This document shows positions 24,002 through 32,470 of a stretch of 45,469 nt of DNA, one piece after another. The first letter of the stretch is position 1. Every line of letters begins with the position of its first letter. This stretch comes from JBJKSO01 sp046703825 (GTDB lineage: Bacteria; Chloroflexota; Dormibacteria; Aeolococcales; Bog-877). The notes under the pieces are model-generated. The model had not been told where the DNA came from and searched no databases. It saw only the letters and a list, made by a program, of their open reading frames with translations. The position numbers were made by a program, and so were the translations under genes. The stretch spans positions 1-45,469 of the forward strand of contig JBJKSO010000050.1 of the NCBI GenBank assembly GCA_046703825.1. Direction: 5' to 3'.

Positions 24002-24817
24002 CTGAGCACTGAGACGGCTGAGCCGCGCGAGCCGGCCGAAGCTGGCGCCGACCTGACGCCGGAATGGGCGTTCGACAGGACCGTAGAAGAGGGCCAGCGC
24101 CGGCTCGGCCGCACCAGGCTTCCGATGGTCGCGACCGGCCTGGTCGGCGGTTTCGACGTTGGTACCGGCGTCCTGGCCCTGTTGACGGTCGAGCGCTACA
24201 CCGGCAGCAAGCTGCTGGGCGGGCTGGCATTCTCGGTCGGATTCATAGCCCTCGCGCTTGCCAGCAGCGAGCTGTTCACCGAAGACTTCCTGGTGCCGGT
24301 CAGCGCGGTGGTGGCGCGCAAGAGCCGCGTCTCGAGCCTGGTCCGGCTCTGGGCGCTGACGCTTCTCGCGAATCTGGCCGGGGGCTGGGTCATGACCACC
24401 TTGATCATGAGCGGGCTGCCAGGACTTGACCGCACTGCGCTGGCGGACGGTAGCTACTACGCGGGGCTCGGCTTCGGCTGGCGCGCGTTTGCCCTCGCCT
24501 TGCTAGCTGGGATCGTGATGACACTGATGACCTGGATGCAGCACAGCAGCCGCAGCGTTCTGGCCAAGACCCTGGCCGCCGGCTCAGCCGCGTTCCTTTT
24601 GGTCGGCGCCGGCCTGAGCCACGCCATCGTCGGCTCCCTGCTGATGTTCGCAGCTCTGCACACCGGAAGGGCGCCGTTCGACTATCTGAGCTGGCTGGGA
24701 TGGGTGTCGTGGGCGGCTCTTGGAAACCTGATCGGCGGCCTGGCCTTCGTAACCCTGCTGCGCCTGTTGCAGGTGCACCAGCGGGTGGCAGTAGAGCGCT
24801 CCAATCCGACCGTCTGA
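24002..24817 (+). CDS. Formate/nitrite transporter (FNT) family channel, YfdC-like
   Basis: This 271-aa protein has an N-terminal cytoplasmic helix (PEWAFDRTVEEGQRRLGR) followed by about six hydrophobic helices, with the FNT-like segments VGGFDVGTGVLAL, ELFTEDFLVPVSAV and WVSWAALGNLIGG. FNT proteins carry formate, nitrite or similar small anions. It is closer to the YfdC branch than to FocA or NirC. The start appears to be CTG at 24002: GGGAGGG (23990-23996) lies 5 nt upstream, and no ATG, GTG or TTG in frame lies nearby that keeps the conserved N-terminal helix. Confidence 0.78.
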   Translation: MSTETAEPREPAEAGADLTPEWAFDRTVEEGQRRLGRTRLPMVATGLVGGFDVGTGVLALLTVERYTGSKLLGGLAFSVGFIALALASSELFTEDFLVPVSAVVARKSRVSSLVRLWALTLLANLAGGWVMTTLIMSGLPGLDRTALADGSYYAGLGFGWRAFALALLAGIVMTLMTWMQHSSRSVLAKTLAAGSAAFLLVGAGLSHAIVGSLLMFAALHTGRAPFDYLSWLGWVSWAALGNLIGGLAFVTLLRLLQVHQRVAVERSNPTV

Positions 24818-24849
24818 CGGGTTGGCCAACGGGCCGCCATGCTAGTTGG

Positions 24850-25719
24850 GTGTTGAAGATCACGCTGCCGCCACGGCTGCTGGAAGCGGTGGACCCGGAT
24901 AAGCGCGACTTCTGGCTGGGAGCGCTGCCGGAGCGGGTCGCGATACTGCGCCGGGACTGGGAGCTCGAGATCGCAGAGCCGTTCTCGCCCGGCGGGGTCA
25001 CCGCCTGGGTGGCGCCCGCACGGATGGGTGACCGAACCGAAGCGGTGCTCAAGGTCGGCTATCTGGACGAAGACACCGCCGGTGAGGCCGACGGTCTGCG
25101 TGTCTGGAACGGGCACGGCACCGTCCGGTTGCTGAGCTCGCGGCGCTGGGGGGACGCCTACGCCCTTCTGCTGGAGCGCTGCATTCCCGGAGAGCCGCTG
25201 AGCCGGCAGCCGGAGCTGCTCCAGGACGAGGTGGTCGCTGATCTCCTCCGCAGGCTCTGGATCGAGCCGCCAGAGAATTCACGCTTCGCCACTCTGACAT
25301 CGATGTGCCAGAGATGGGCGCAAGACGGCGAGCAGACACTGCGACGCGTCCTCCCAGTGGCGGACTGGAAGCTCGCCGACGCGGGGCTTGAGCTCTTCCG
25401 AACTCTTCCCCAGGACTCCCAGCGCCAGGTGTTGCTCTGCACCGACCTGCACGCTGCCAACATCCTCGCCTCTGCCCGAGAGCCCTGGCTCGTCATCGAC
25501 CCCAAACCGTTCGTCGGCGACCCGACCTACGATGCGCTGCAGCACCTGCTCAACTGTACCGAGCGACTGCGGGAGGACCCGGAAGGGACGGTCGCGCGGA
25601 TCTCGCATCTCCTAGACTTGGATGGCCGGCGGCTGAAACTCTGGCTCTTCAGCCGCTGCGTGATCGAGGCCCAGTGGGACGAGAAGGCGTTCGACTTGGC
25701 TAGGACCTTCGCCCCTTAG
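24850..25719 (+). CDS. APH(6)/hydroxyurea-type kinase (aminoglycoside phosphotransferase family)
   Basis: This 289-aa protein matches the aminoglycoside/hydroxyurea resistance kinase family: LKITLPPRLLEAVD at the start, the nucleotide-site segment AVLKVGYLDEDTAGEADGL, the catalytic loop CTDLHAANIL (Asp and Asn of the HxDxxxxN motif, His replaced by Thr) and the metal-binding IDPKPFVGDPTYD. Family members phosphorylate streptomycin-type drugs or hydroxyurea; the true substrate is unknown. Start is GTG at 24850, with TTG directly after it as an alternative. It follows the FNT gene by 32 bp. Confidence 0.8.
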   Translation: MLKITLPPRLLEAVDPDKRDFWLGALPERVAILRRDWELEIAEPFSPGGVTAWVAPARMGDRTEAVLKVGYLDEDTAGEADGLRVWNGHGTVRLLSSRRWGDAYALLLERCIPGEPLSRQPELLQDEVVADLLRRLWIEPPENSRFATLTSMCQRWAQDGEQTLRRVLPVADWKLADAGLELFRTLPQDSQRQVLLCTDLHAANILASAREPWLVIDPKPFVGDPTYDALQHLLNCTERLREDPEGTVARISHLLDLDGRRLKLWLFSRCVIEAQWDEKAFDLARTFAP

Positions 25720-26183
25720 GCTGAACACCTCATCTCGCCACGTCCTCCCACTCTTCTAGCACTCCAATTTTCAGACCAAGACAGACTGTCGATGGACGCA
25801 GAAGCTCGCGCCGTGCTAAGAAGCGCCCAGCCCGGACGCTAGTCAACACCGCATCTTCCGGCGATCACATCCAGAAGCACCGCGACATTCTGGGCAGTAC
25901 TCCCAGAAGGTCCAACCGCTTCTATCGATGCCTATGCGGTTGTCCCCTGGCAGGGGACTAACCTGAACGCAGATTTCAGGCCGACGACGCCACACCAAAA
26001 GCTCCGGATCCTAACCGAGGTTCCAACGCCTCTACCGAATGCCAAGTCAAATCTTGCCTTGCGAGCCGGTCGGGAACTGCCACTAGACGACCCTCCAGCC
26101 GTGTACCGGAGCTGCGTGGATCGCGCTGCCCCAGGGTACGACGTGTTTGAGCCAGGCCTTGACGTTCGGCGTCCCGGCGCGGC
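25720..26183. other. Intergenic region with lower GC, no clear gene
   Basis: The 464 bp between two convergent genes are noticeably less GC-rich than the surroundings. No recognisable gene is present. One minus-strand frame from GTG 26193 reads 36 protein-like residues to a stop at 26083, without a known motif. A strong inverted repeat lies at 25939-25964. Confidence 0.5.
25939..25964. repeat. Strong inverted repeat in the convergent gap
   Basis: GGTTGTCCCCTG pairs with CAGGGGACTAACC, with one extra base in the right arm and only one or two bases between the arms. It could be a bidirectional transcription terminator for the converging kinase and dipeptidase genes, or a recombinase or protein binding site. 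No T-run follows in either direction. Confidence 0.4.
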
Positions 26184-27266
26184 CTATGACCACGCTTGAC
26201 CCGCCACCCGCACGAAGTTCCCGCCAAGGATCTTGCTCACCACTTCCTCACTGTACCCCCGCTCGAACAGGCCCCTTGTCACAGAACCTATCTTGTCCAA
26301 CCTGTCAAACTCGTCTATGACAAAGCTGTTTGGTCTCGTGCCCTCGGCATCGACGGTGGACCGACCGTACTGAATTTCGTAGTCTGTCGGAATTGGAAGT
26401 AGAGTTGTGTCTTCTCCGATGTCAGATCCTATGCCTACGTGATCTGGCCCTGCTATCCCCACCAGGTAGTCAATGTGGTCTAGGTAGTCAGAAAGGCGAA
26501 CGCTCTGTCCCGGCCTGGTGGCGCAGAAGCTGCCAATGGCCGTTGCCCCGACCAGTCCGCCGGTGTCCCTAATCGCGCGTATGAGTTCGTCGGACAAATT
26601 CCTGCGATGCGGAGTAAGAGCTGCGGCGTTTGCGTGGCTGCAGATAACCGGGCGGGATGACGTATGCAGAATGTCCATAGCGGTCCGCGATCCGGCATGG
26701 GACACGTCGATAATTACACCAAACGAATTGAGCGCGCGCACCACTTGAACTCCCCACGCAGTGAGGCCCTGATCGTGAGGCTCGAAGCACCCATCGCCAA
26801 AGATGTTGCGCTCGTTGTACGTGAGCTGGAGAACCCGCAGTCCTAGCCTATAGAGGACTCTTAGGTTGTTTTGCCAATCACCCTCAAGCGGGGTGGCCGT
26901 TTGAAACTGGGTAATGATGCCCAGCTTGCGCTCCTTCTTGGCACTCGCGATGTCGTCAACCTTTTCCACGAGAAGCACTTGGTCTGGCTGGGCGCGGCGT
27001 AGGAGATCAATTTTGTTAGTCTCTATCAAGGCCTTCCGAAAGTCGTCGTGATAGTCGGCTACTGTGACATTGGCTGCCGTGACCCCAGCTGCAATCGCGC
27101 GGGCCAAGGCGTTGCGCCCGTCAATTATCGGTGTGGGCCGCGAAGGGTTGGTGGCCCACGCCATGTCCACGATGATGCTTTTGTCATGCAGGCAGGCTGC
27201 TCGTGCGTCTAGATCAACGGCTTCTGTCTCAGCACGCGACTCTGGGGTCACTACGACAACCTCCAT
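26184..27266 (-). CDS. Peptidase family M19 (membrane dipeptidase-like)
   Basis: This 360-aa protein matches the M19 fold: GLRVLQLTYNERNIFGDG near 165, IIDVSHAG near 205 and VICSHANAAALTPHRRN near 225, then GLVGATAIGSF and DHVGIGSDIG. The second metal-site histidines (DVSH and CSH) are present, but the first-site His-x-Asp of classical members is replaced by VDMAW near residue 33 and the bridging Glu is not obvious. It may be a variant dipeptidase or a non-peptidase. The ATG at 27266 was chosen. The gene has more A/T and other codon choices than its neighbours, which suggests transfer. A peptide-binding protein relic overlaps its 5' end. Confidence 0.8.
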   Translation of the reverse strand: MEVVVVTPESRAETEAVDLDARAACLHDKSIIVDMAWATNPSRPTPIIDGRNALARAIAAGVTAANVTVADYHDDFRKALIETNKIDLLRRAQPDQVLLVEKVDDIASAKKERKLGIITQFQTATPLEGDWQNNLRVLYRLGLRVLQLTYNERNIFGDGCFEPHDQGLTAWGVQVVRALNSFGVIIDVSHAGSRTAMDILHTSSRPVICSHANAAALTPHRRNLSDELIRAIRDTGGLVGATAIGSFCATRPGQSVRLSDYLDHIDYLVGIAGPDHVGIGSDIGEDTTLLPIPTDYEIQYGRSTVDAEGTRPNSFVIDEFDRLDKIGSVTRGLFERGYSEEVVSKILGGNFVRVAGQAWS

Positions 27267-27421
27267 CTTTCTCGGTATATGTGTTGGTCTCCGGCTCTTG
27301 GGGGGGTTACTCCTGCCAGAGACTTGCTGATCGAAGAAATCTGGTACGTATAGTCCGGCCCCCACAAGATCGGGAGTTGCGATGCCACAGGTTTGGTCCG
27401 CTGGCTGTATGCGGCGACGCC
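27251..27421 (-). pseudogene. C-terminal relic of a family-5 solute-binding protein gene
   Basis: On the minus strand, VAAYS, then SQLPILWGPDYTYQISSI, and finally HIYRERWRLS before a stop match the C-termini of the two intact binding proteins in this window (LPCLWEPDYAYQTSVI...LYPQNWSFS and LPVLWEPNYPYQYSVI...IYPQYWSMSS). The order and spacing agree, down to the final Trp-x-x-Ser. Upstream of about 27421 the frame is lost. It is a third paralogue, decayed, and its end overlaps the start of the M19 gene in another frame. Confidence 0.7.
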
Positions 27422-27756
27422 AGGCTTCGTTGGAGAGTATCGAAGAGAGTATCGAGGGTTGGGTACTGCACCCTGCGGAGCTTGCGGCTGCACCTGACGC
27501 GGGCCAGACTGCTGCGCTGGCGAGATGCGGCGTCCAAAGGTCGCCGTCCGTAGGATTGAGCGGGCTCCGCCCTTCGAGCACCGGGCGGGCCAGCTGAACC
27601 GGCGGAGGGTTTTCGCCTGGCTGAGAGCGGTTACCACCCTGCCTACGCGCAAATGGGACACGGTGGTGTCCCGGTCCTCCTTGGGCAAGACCGCTCGGTG
27701 CGTACCGAGATCCCACCTGGGGCGCCGCCCCCCGCTTGGCTGAGATCGGCAGACCG
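27422..27756. other. Intergenic remainder upstream of the binding-protein relic
   Basis: These 335 bp lie between the relic and the end of the S9 peptidase gene. No intact frame with recognisable sequence is present. Further decayed parts of the binding-protein gene are plausible but cannot be read. Confidence 0.4.
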
Positions 27757-29622
27757 CTACGCCTTCTGCACGGCCTGAGGCTTATCCGTCCGGCCCAGCA
27801 CTCGGTCCAGGAAGTCCACAGCCTTCGGATAGGCGTCCAAGCGGTTGGAGAGACGGGCCAAGCCGTGGCCCTCGTCCTCGTAGATGCGCAGCTCGCAGGG
27901 GATCCCGCGGGAGTCCAGGCGAGCGGCGAGCTGCTCGGCCTCGGTCACCGGCACCCTTGGGTCGTTGCGGCCATGGATCACGAATAGCGGTGCCCGGATG
28001 TCGTCGACGCGGCTCATCGGAGACGCCAGGGCCAGAAAGTCCCGATCCGCCGTCAGCGAGCCGTACTCGCGCTCGCGATGGGCGCGCCGGTACTCGGAGG
28101 TGTTCTCCAGGAACGTGACCAAGTTGGAGATGCCGACCACGTCGACGCCGGCGGCCCAGAGATCGGGCTGGAAGGCGAGACCCGCGAGCACCATGTACCC
28201 GCCGTAGGAGCCCCCCCAAAGCGCCGCCCTCTCCGGGGCCAGTCCGGCGGTGGCGAGCCACCCGTGCACCGCGGCCAAGTCGCGCACGGAGTCGAGCCGC
28301 TTGCGGGTGTCGTCCAGGGACGCGTAGCGCTTGCCGTACCCGGTTGAGCCGCGAACGTTGGGCACGACCACCGCGTAGCCGCGGGCGACCAGGCCCTGGA
28401 TCACGGGGTCGTACGCGAGCACCGCCTGGGACTCGGGGCCTCCGTGCACCTTCACCACCGTTGCGAGCGGCTCGCCGCGGCCACGAGGGGTGAAGAGGAA
28501 CAGCGGGATCCGCTCGCCATCGAAGCTCGCGACTTCGCCCACCTCGGCCTGTACCAGCGCCGAAGTACCGGCCGGGGCCGGGCTCTCCGTCAGTCTCCGT
28601 GTGATCCCGGCGCCGGCGTCGAAGCACCACACGTCGCCAGCCAGCCGCGGGGTGGAGAGCGTGTAGTAGATTCGGGATCCGTTGGCCGACAGGAGCGGCG
28701 GCGGGAAGGTGTGGTGGATCACGACGCCCGGCTCCGCCAATGGCACCTCCCGCCCCTCGCCACCGCGGTGCAGGTCGTGCAGAGTCAGACGGCTGGATCC
28801 GTTGCGGTTTTCCACCAAGAGCAGCGCGCTGCCATCGCGACTGGAATAGGGCTGGCAGTCCGAATCAAGTCCGGTCCCAGCCAGAGTTCCTGAGTCGCCG
28901 GTGCTCAGGTCAACCCTGACCACCCCGGAAAAGTCCCGTCCCACGTTGGAGGAGACGAGGAAGGTCTCGGGGCCAACCCAGGCGGGCCAGCCCACCTCAG
29001 CCGCTTCCGAGTCGTGCCTTAGAACTTCGCGAGCAAGTCCACTGCTCACCTCGACCAGCAGCAGCTCCGCGTCCAGGGGCCGGGGCCCGGCCCGGTTAAC
29101 CGAGATCCACCGGCCGTCCGGCGAGAAGCCCGAGGCGGGTTCGCACCAGCCGCCGCCCGCGAAGAGCAGGTGGTGCTCACCGCTGCTCAGCACGCACAGC
29201 CACAGGTCGAAGTCGACGCCGTTCTGCCGGTTGGAGGTGTAGGCCAGCACCGAACCGTCCGCGGAGACGCCGGCCAGATGGTGGCCGAAGTGGGGATCGC
29301 CGGTGAGCGCTTCCAGTTCGGTGACGTCCCGAACCACCTCGCCGCGGTCCAGGTCTAGGAGGTAGAGCTGAAAGCGCTCATTCCCGCCCTGATCGACCTG
29401 GAGCGCCGCCAAGCGGGTGCCCGGCAGGTACACGGCCTTACCGACCGGATCGGCGAGCGCGGTCAGCTGGCGGAGCTGGGCACCCGGGCTGAGCTCGTAG
29501 AGCTGCACGGTCCCGGTCCGATCGCTCCTTACCAAGAGCCGCTCCGCCCCGCCAGCACCCTGGTCGAGGTCGGCCAGCAGGGTAGAGCTGGCCTTGAGGA
29601 GGGAGATCAGCTGCTGCTCCAC
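27757..29622 (-). CDS. S9-family prolyl-oligopeptidase-type peptidase
   Basis: This 621-aa protein has an N-terminal beta-propeller of repeated strand-turn units (about residues 15-360, with motifs such as GVSADGSVLAYTSNR and GFSPDGRWISVNR) and a C-terminal alpha/beta-hydrolase domain. The triad is visible: Ser in WGGSYGGY, Asp in HGRNDPRVP and His in DEGHGL. It should cleave short peptides, probably acyl- or amino-terminal ones, in the cytoplasm, as no signal peptide is seen. GTG at 29622 was chosen because the propeller starts soon after it and a GGA-type site precedes it; the longer frame has an unlikely N-terminus. Confidence 0.9.
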   Translation of the reverse strand: MEQQLISLLKASSTLLADLDQGAGGAERLLVRSDRTGTVQLYELSPGAQLRQLTALADPVGKAVYLPGTRLAALQVDQGGNERFQLYLLDLDRGEVVRDVTELEALTGDPHFGHHLAGVSADGSVLAYTSNRQNGVDFDLWLCVLSSGEHHLLFAGGGWCEPASGFSPDGRWISVNRAGPRPLDAELLLVEVSSGLAREVLRHDSEAAEVGWPAWVGPETFLVSSNVGRDFSGVVRVDLSTGDSGTLAGTGLDSDCQPYSSRDGSALLLVENRNGSSRLTLHDLHRGGEGREVPLAEPGVVIHHTFPPPLLSANGSRIYYTLSTPRLAGDVWCFDAGAGITRRLTESPAPAGTSALVQAEVGEVASFDGERIPLFLFTPRGRGEPLATVVKVHGGPESQAVLAYDPVIQGLVARGYAVVVPNVRGSTGYGKRYASLDDTRKRLDSVRDLAAVHGWLATAGLAPERAALWGGSYGGYMVLAGLAFQPDLWAAGVDVVGISNLVTFLENTSEYRRAHREREYGSLTADRDFLALASPMSRVDDIRAPLFVIHGRNDPRVPVTEAEQLAARLDSRGIPCELRIYEDEGHGLARLSNRLDAYPKAVDFLDRVLGRTDKPQAVQKA

Positions 29623-30092
29623 CGGTCCATTCTGGCAGCGACGGTCCCCGAGGCCGTGTGCGCGGCCATCCGGCCCGGTCAGCATTCGGTGTGGCGGGTC
29701 AGCGTAGGGCTATGGCTGCCGCTCGGAGGACACGGTGGTGCCGCCGGGAAGCCGGGCACAGGGGATCGTCGGAAGGGGGCTAGATCTCAAGATGAGCAAG
29801 CTGGCGGGCGCCTGAGCTTGCTCGCCTGCCACGACTTCTGCATCACCGCGGGAGGTGCCAGCGCCTCCCGAGCGTGGCACTCTCGATCCACTAGGACACG
29901 GTGATGGGCCAGCTCGACGTGAGAGCCACCGCCCCGGGCGGCTTTCAGGCACTGCTCGGGGTGCCGGCGATCTCGCTCGTCGCTCTGGTCCGGGGAGCCC
30001 CCTCGTCGCCGCGGGCGGGGCAATGGTCCTGCTGAGCGGCTGGATCGGACCGGCCTCGGGAAGGAGGCAGCCGGCTTCCTCGACCGGCGGCG
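29623..30092. other. Intergenic region with a hairpin, no clear gene
   Basis: These 470 bp lie upstream of the S9 peptidase and downstream of the VOC gene. A 44-codon frame at 29901-30035 begins QLDVRATAPGGFQALLG, which faintly resembles the N-terminus of AhpD-like carboxymuconolactone decarboxylases, but nothing follows that supports it. A strong hairpin lies at 29794-29823. Confidence 0.45.
29794..29823 (-). terminator. Hairpin, possible terminator of the AraC-VOC unit
   Basis: GAGCAAGCT (29794-29802) and AGCTTGCTC (29815-29823) form a perfect 9-bp stem with a 12-base loop. It lies about 270 bp after the VOC stop on the same strand and has no T-run after it, so its role as a terminator is tentative. 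Confidence 0.35.
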
Positions 30093-30503
30093 CTAACCCC
30101 GTCTTTGCGTGAAGCTGAACCAGTTTCCGGAGTCGTCACGGAACACCGCCTCGACTCCGTAAGGGCGCTCCGCGGGGGGCTGGACGAAGTTCACCCCGTT
30201 GGCCGCCATCTCCTCATGATCGGCGACGCAATCAGTGGTCGACATCACCCCCGGCGTCAGCGCCCCCTTGGCCACGAGCGCCTTCACCTGCCGCGCGGTG
30301 TCGGCGTCGAGCATGGAGTGCTCCGGGTCCATCAGCAGCAGGTCTTGGCCCTCGGTGCCGCGCGGTCGCACCGTGAGCCAGCGCATGCCGTTGTCCAGGG
30401 TGACGTCGGTGGTGCATTCGAATCCGAGACGCTCGGTGTAGAACGCCTTGGCGGAGTCCTGGTCCAGGACCCACACCGAAACGATCGAGATTCCCTTGAT
30501 CAC
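30093..30503 (-). CDS. VOC-superfamily protein
   Basis: This 136-aa protein has the VOC arrangement: ISIVSVWVLDQDSAKAFYTERLGFE at the N-terminus and VEAVFRDDSGNWFSFTQ at the C-terminus. In the second strand Asn replaces the usual metal-position His. The family includes glyoxalases and binding proteins. GTG 30503 was chosen because GGAGGG lies 4 nt upstream; the longer frame adds eight unlikely residues. It follows the AraC-type regulator by 80 bp on the same strand, a common pairing. Confidence 0.85.
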   Translation of the reverse strand: MIKGISIVSVWVLDQDSAKAFYTERLGFECTTDVTLDNGMRWLTVRPRGTEGQDLLLMDPEHSMLDADTARQVKALVAKGALTPGVMSTTDCVADHEEMAANGVNFVQPPAERPYGVEAVFRDDSGNWFSFTQRRG

Positions 30504-30583
30504 GGCTCCCTCCAGCATCCTGACCATCGTCGGCTGCCGACTCTACCCCCACCCGGCCCGGTTCGGCTTGTCTGGAAATGCGC

Positions 30584-31027
30584 TTATCGCGCCGGGCCGC
30601 ACCCGGCTTCCCCAGGTCGCAGCGGGGTACGCCACATGAGCGCGAAGCATCCGGGGATGGGGGTGATGGCAGCCCCCTTGAGCGCTTCCGCCTGGTATGC
30701 GCGCGGGGGCTTACCCACCAGCTGGGTGAAGCGCCGGCTGAAGGTCCCAAGACTTTGGAAACCAACCAGCAGACAGACCTCGGTCACGGTGAGGTTCACG
30801 ACGCGCAGGAGGTCGGCGACCCGCTCCACCCGGCGCCGGCTACGATAGGCGCCCGGGGTCTCGCCGTAGACCTGACGGAACGCCCGGATGAATTCACCCA
30901 CCGAGTAGCCGGATTCAGCGGCGAGGCGACTCACGGGGATGTGCTCGGCGTAATCGCGGTCGATTCGGTCGCGGGCCGCGCGAAGTCTCTGGATCGCCCA
31001 AAGATCTGAAGTCCTAGAGGGACGCAT
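30584..31027 (-). CDS. AraC-type transcriptional regulator
   Basis: This 147-aa protein is essentially a stand-alone AraC DNA-binding domain with two helix-turn-helix units: VSRLAAESGYSVGEFIRAF near residue 30 and VTEVCLLVGFQSLGTFSRRF near 80, the latter with the typical SLGTFSRRFTQLVG ending. No separate ligand domain is present. It is followed by the VOC gene, which it probably controls. ATG at 31027 was chosen; the frame extends upstream without sensible sequence. Confidence 0.88.
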   Translation of the reverse strand: MRPSRTSDLWAIQRLRAARDRIDRDYAEHIPVSRLAAESGYSVGEFIRAFRQVYGETPGAYRSRRRVERVADLLRVVNLTVTEVCLLVGFQSLGTFSRRFTQLVGKPPRAYQAEALKGAAITPIPGCFALMWRTPLRPGEAGCGPAR

Positions 31028-31070
31028 CAGATGCTCGTCCAGGGGACGTCGGCGATCGCCGGACCGCTCC

Positions 31071-32381
31071 TCATGTGGTCGCCGGGCTAGCCACGGCCTG
31101 AAGCTCGCGCGCCGGTTCCGCCTGGGGCTCACCCGCGCGCCAAGCGCTGACGGCGAGCGTTGCCAGCGCGCCCAGGAGCAGGAGGTTGCGCAGTTCGAGC
31201 GGAATGAGCCCCGCTGGCTGCAACCTCAGCACCGAGGGCCAGAGGTAGGGAAACTCGGCCTGGGTGAGCAGGGCCAGCCCCAGGGTCGCCCAGAGCACCG
31301 CCGGGGCCAGCCGGCTGCGCGAGGTCAAACACGCGACGCAGATGCAGGGGGCAAGGGCGTCGAAGTACTGCGGCGACAGTACCGGGGTAGCCGCCAACGA
31401 GACTCCCAATGCCAGCGCCACTGCGGCGGCAAGGCCGAGCCTCCCCTGCTGAGTCCTCCAGCCGATAAGGGCCAGCGCCAGTACCCCCAAGACGGCGAAT
31501 CCAAGCGAGATCGCAGCGAGATGCGCGTGCGGGGCCGAGATCTGCATAGACCCCAGCGCTCCTGCCTTGACGGTGATGCCGCCGACGCCGCCCAAGACGA
31601 TGCCTACGGCGGCAGGAAGGCTCTCGACCTCAACCCCCCGGTTCAAGTTCTCGAGCTGCGAGTGCAGCAAGCCTCCCTGCGACCAGACCTCGACCCCGGC
31701 GAGGAGTAGAAGGATCGGGACCGCGGCGAGCAGCAGCGGTCTCAGCGCCTCCAGCAGCGAGCGTGCCTGCAGTGTGGTGCCGCGGAGCTGGGCCGCCAGC
31801 AGCGGGATCAGCGCCACCCACGCATACTCCTTGATGAGGCCGGCCACAAGAACCACGAGGAAGGCGACCGCGGGTGCTCGCCGGGTCCAGGCCAGGATCG
31901 CGCCAGCCAGCAGCATGCCAATGACCAGATCGGTCCGGTAGAAGGTCACCGGACCCACCGCGGCCAGAGTGGCGGCGACGGGCCAGGCCAGCCTCCCTGG
32001 CGGTCGCCCGGTGCGCTGCCACACCGCCTCGAGCACCATCGCGCCCACCCCCATCATCAACAGCATCTCGATGGCAAATGCCAGCGGGTATCCATTGGTC
32101 CCCCCGAGGAGAGGAGGAATTAGGAAGGGCAGCGTCAGGGGCGGGTAGATGAAGGGGAGGGCTCCGTGGAAGCCGGGCGAGTACGGCCTCACCCCGGACG
32201 TGAGCTGGGCCGCCACGGCGGCGAAATCCTTCACCCCGCCGGCGGCAAGCCCGGCGCGGGCGGTGTGGGGAAGGCCGAGACCGAACGCCAGAGCGGGCAC
32301 GGCCCCCTCGAAGATCAGCAGGAGCACCAGCCACGGCGGGATCGATCGCGGCGTCCGGCTCAACAGATCTCGCAGTCGCAC
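31071..32381 (-). CDS. GT87-like (DUF2029) polyprenol-phosphate-sugar membrane glycosyltransferase
   Basis: This 436-aa protein is hydrophobic, with about ten or more membrane helices. It contains the GT-C features of the GT87 family: LPFIYPPLTLPFLIPPLL near residue 75, FYRTDLVIGMLLAG and GLIKEYAWVALIPLLAA. GT87 enzymes use polyprenyl-phosphate mannose in the extracytoplasmic space, as in lipomannan and arabinomannan synthesis, which would fit the PIM genes in the same window. GTG at 32381 has a GAGGGAGGG site. It is divergent from the tag gene across about 90 bp. Confidence 0.72.
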   Translation of the reverse strand: MRLRDLLSRTPRSIPPWLVLLLIFEGAVPALAFGLGLPHTARAGLAAGGVKDFAAVAAQLTSGVRPYSPGFHGALPFIYPPLTLPFLIPPLLGGTNGYPLAFAIEMLLMMGVGAMVLEAVWQRTGRPPGRLAWPVAATLAAVGPVTFYRTDLVIGMLLAGAILAWTRRAPAVAFLVVLVAGLIKEYAWVALIPLLAAQLRGTTLQARSLLEALRPLLLAAVPILLLLAGVEVWSQGGLLHSQLENLNRGVEVESLPAAVGIVLGGVGGITVKAGALGSMQISAPHAHLAAISLGFAVLGVLALALIGWRTQQGRLGLAAAVALALGVSLAATPVLSPQYFDALAPCICVACLTSRSRLAPAVLWATLGLALLTQAEFPYLWPSVLRLQPAGLIPLELRNLLLLGALATLAVSAWRAGEPQAEPARELQAVASPATT

Positions 32382-32470
32382 CGACCCTCCCTCACCCCAC
32401 GCCAGTCTATGCCTTGGTCCAATCCAGCTCAACCGAAAGCGGAGCGATGTGCGCTGGATAATCAGCCGTA

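Noticed and set aside
26083..26193. 36-residue minus-strand frame after the M19 gene (GTPNVKAWLKHVVPWG...)
   Set aside because: It looks protein-like but has no start signal or known motif and is closed on both sides; too short to claim.
29901..30035. 44-codon frame resembling the N-terminus of AhpD-like proteins
   Set aside because: Only about 18 residues are suggestive and none of the cysteine motif follows.
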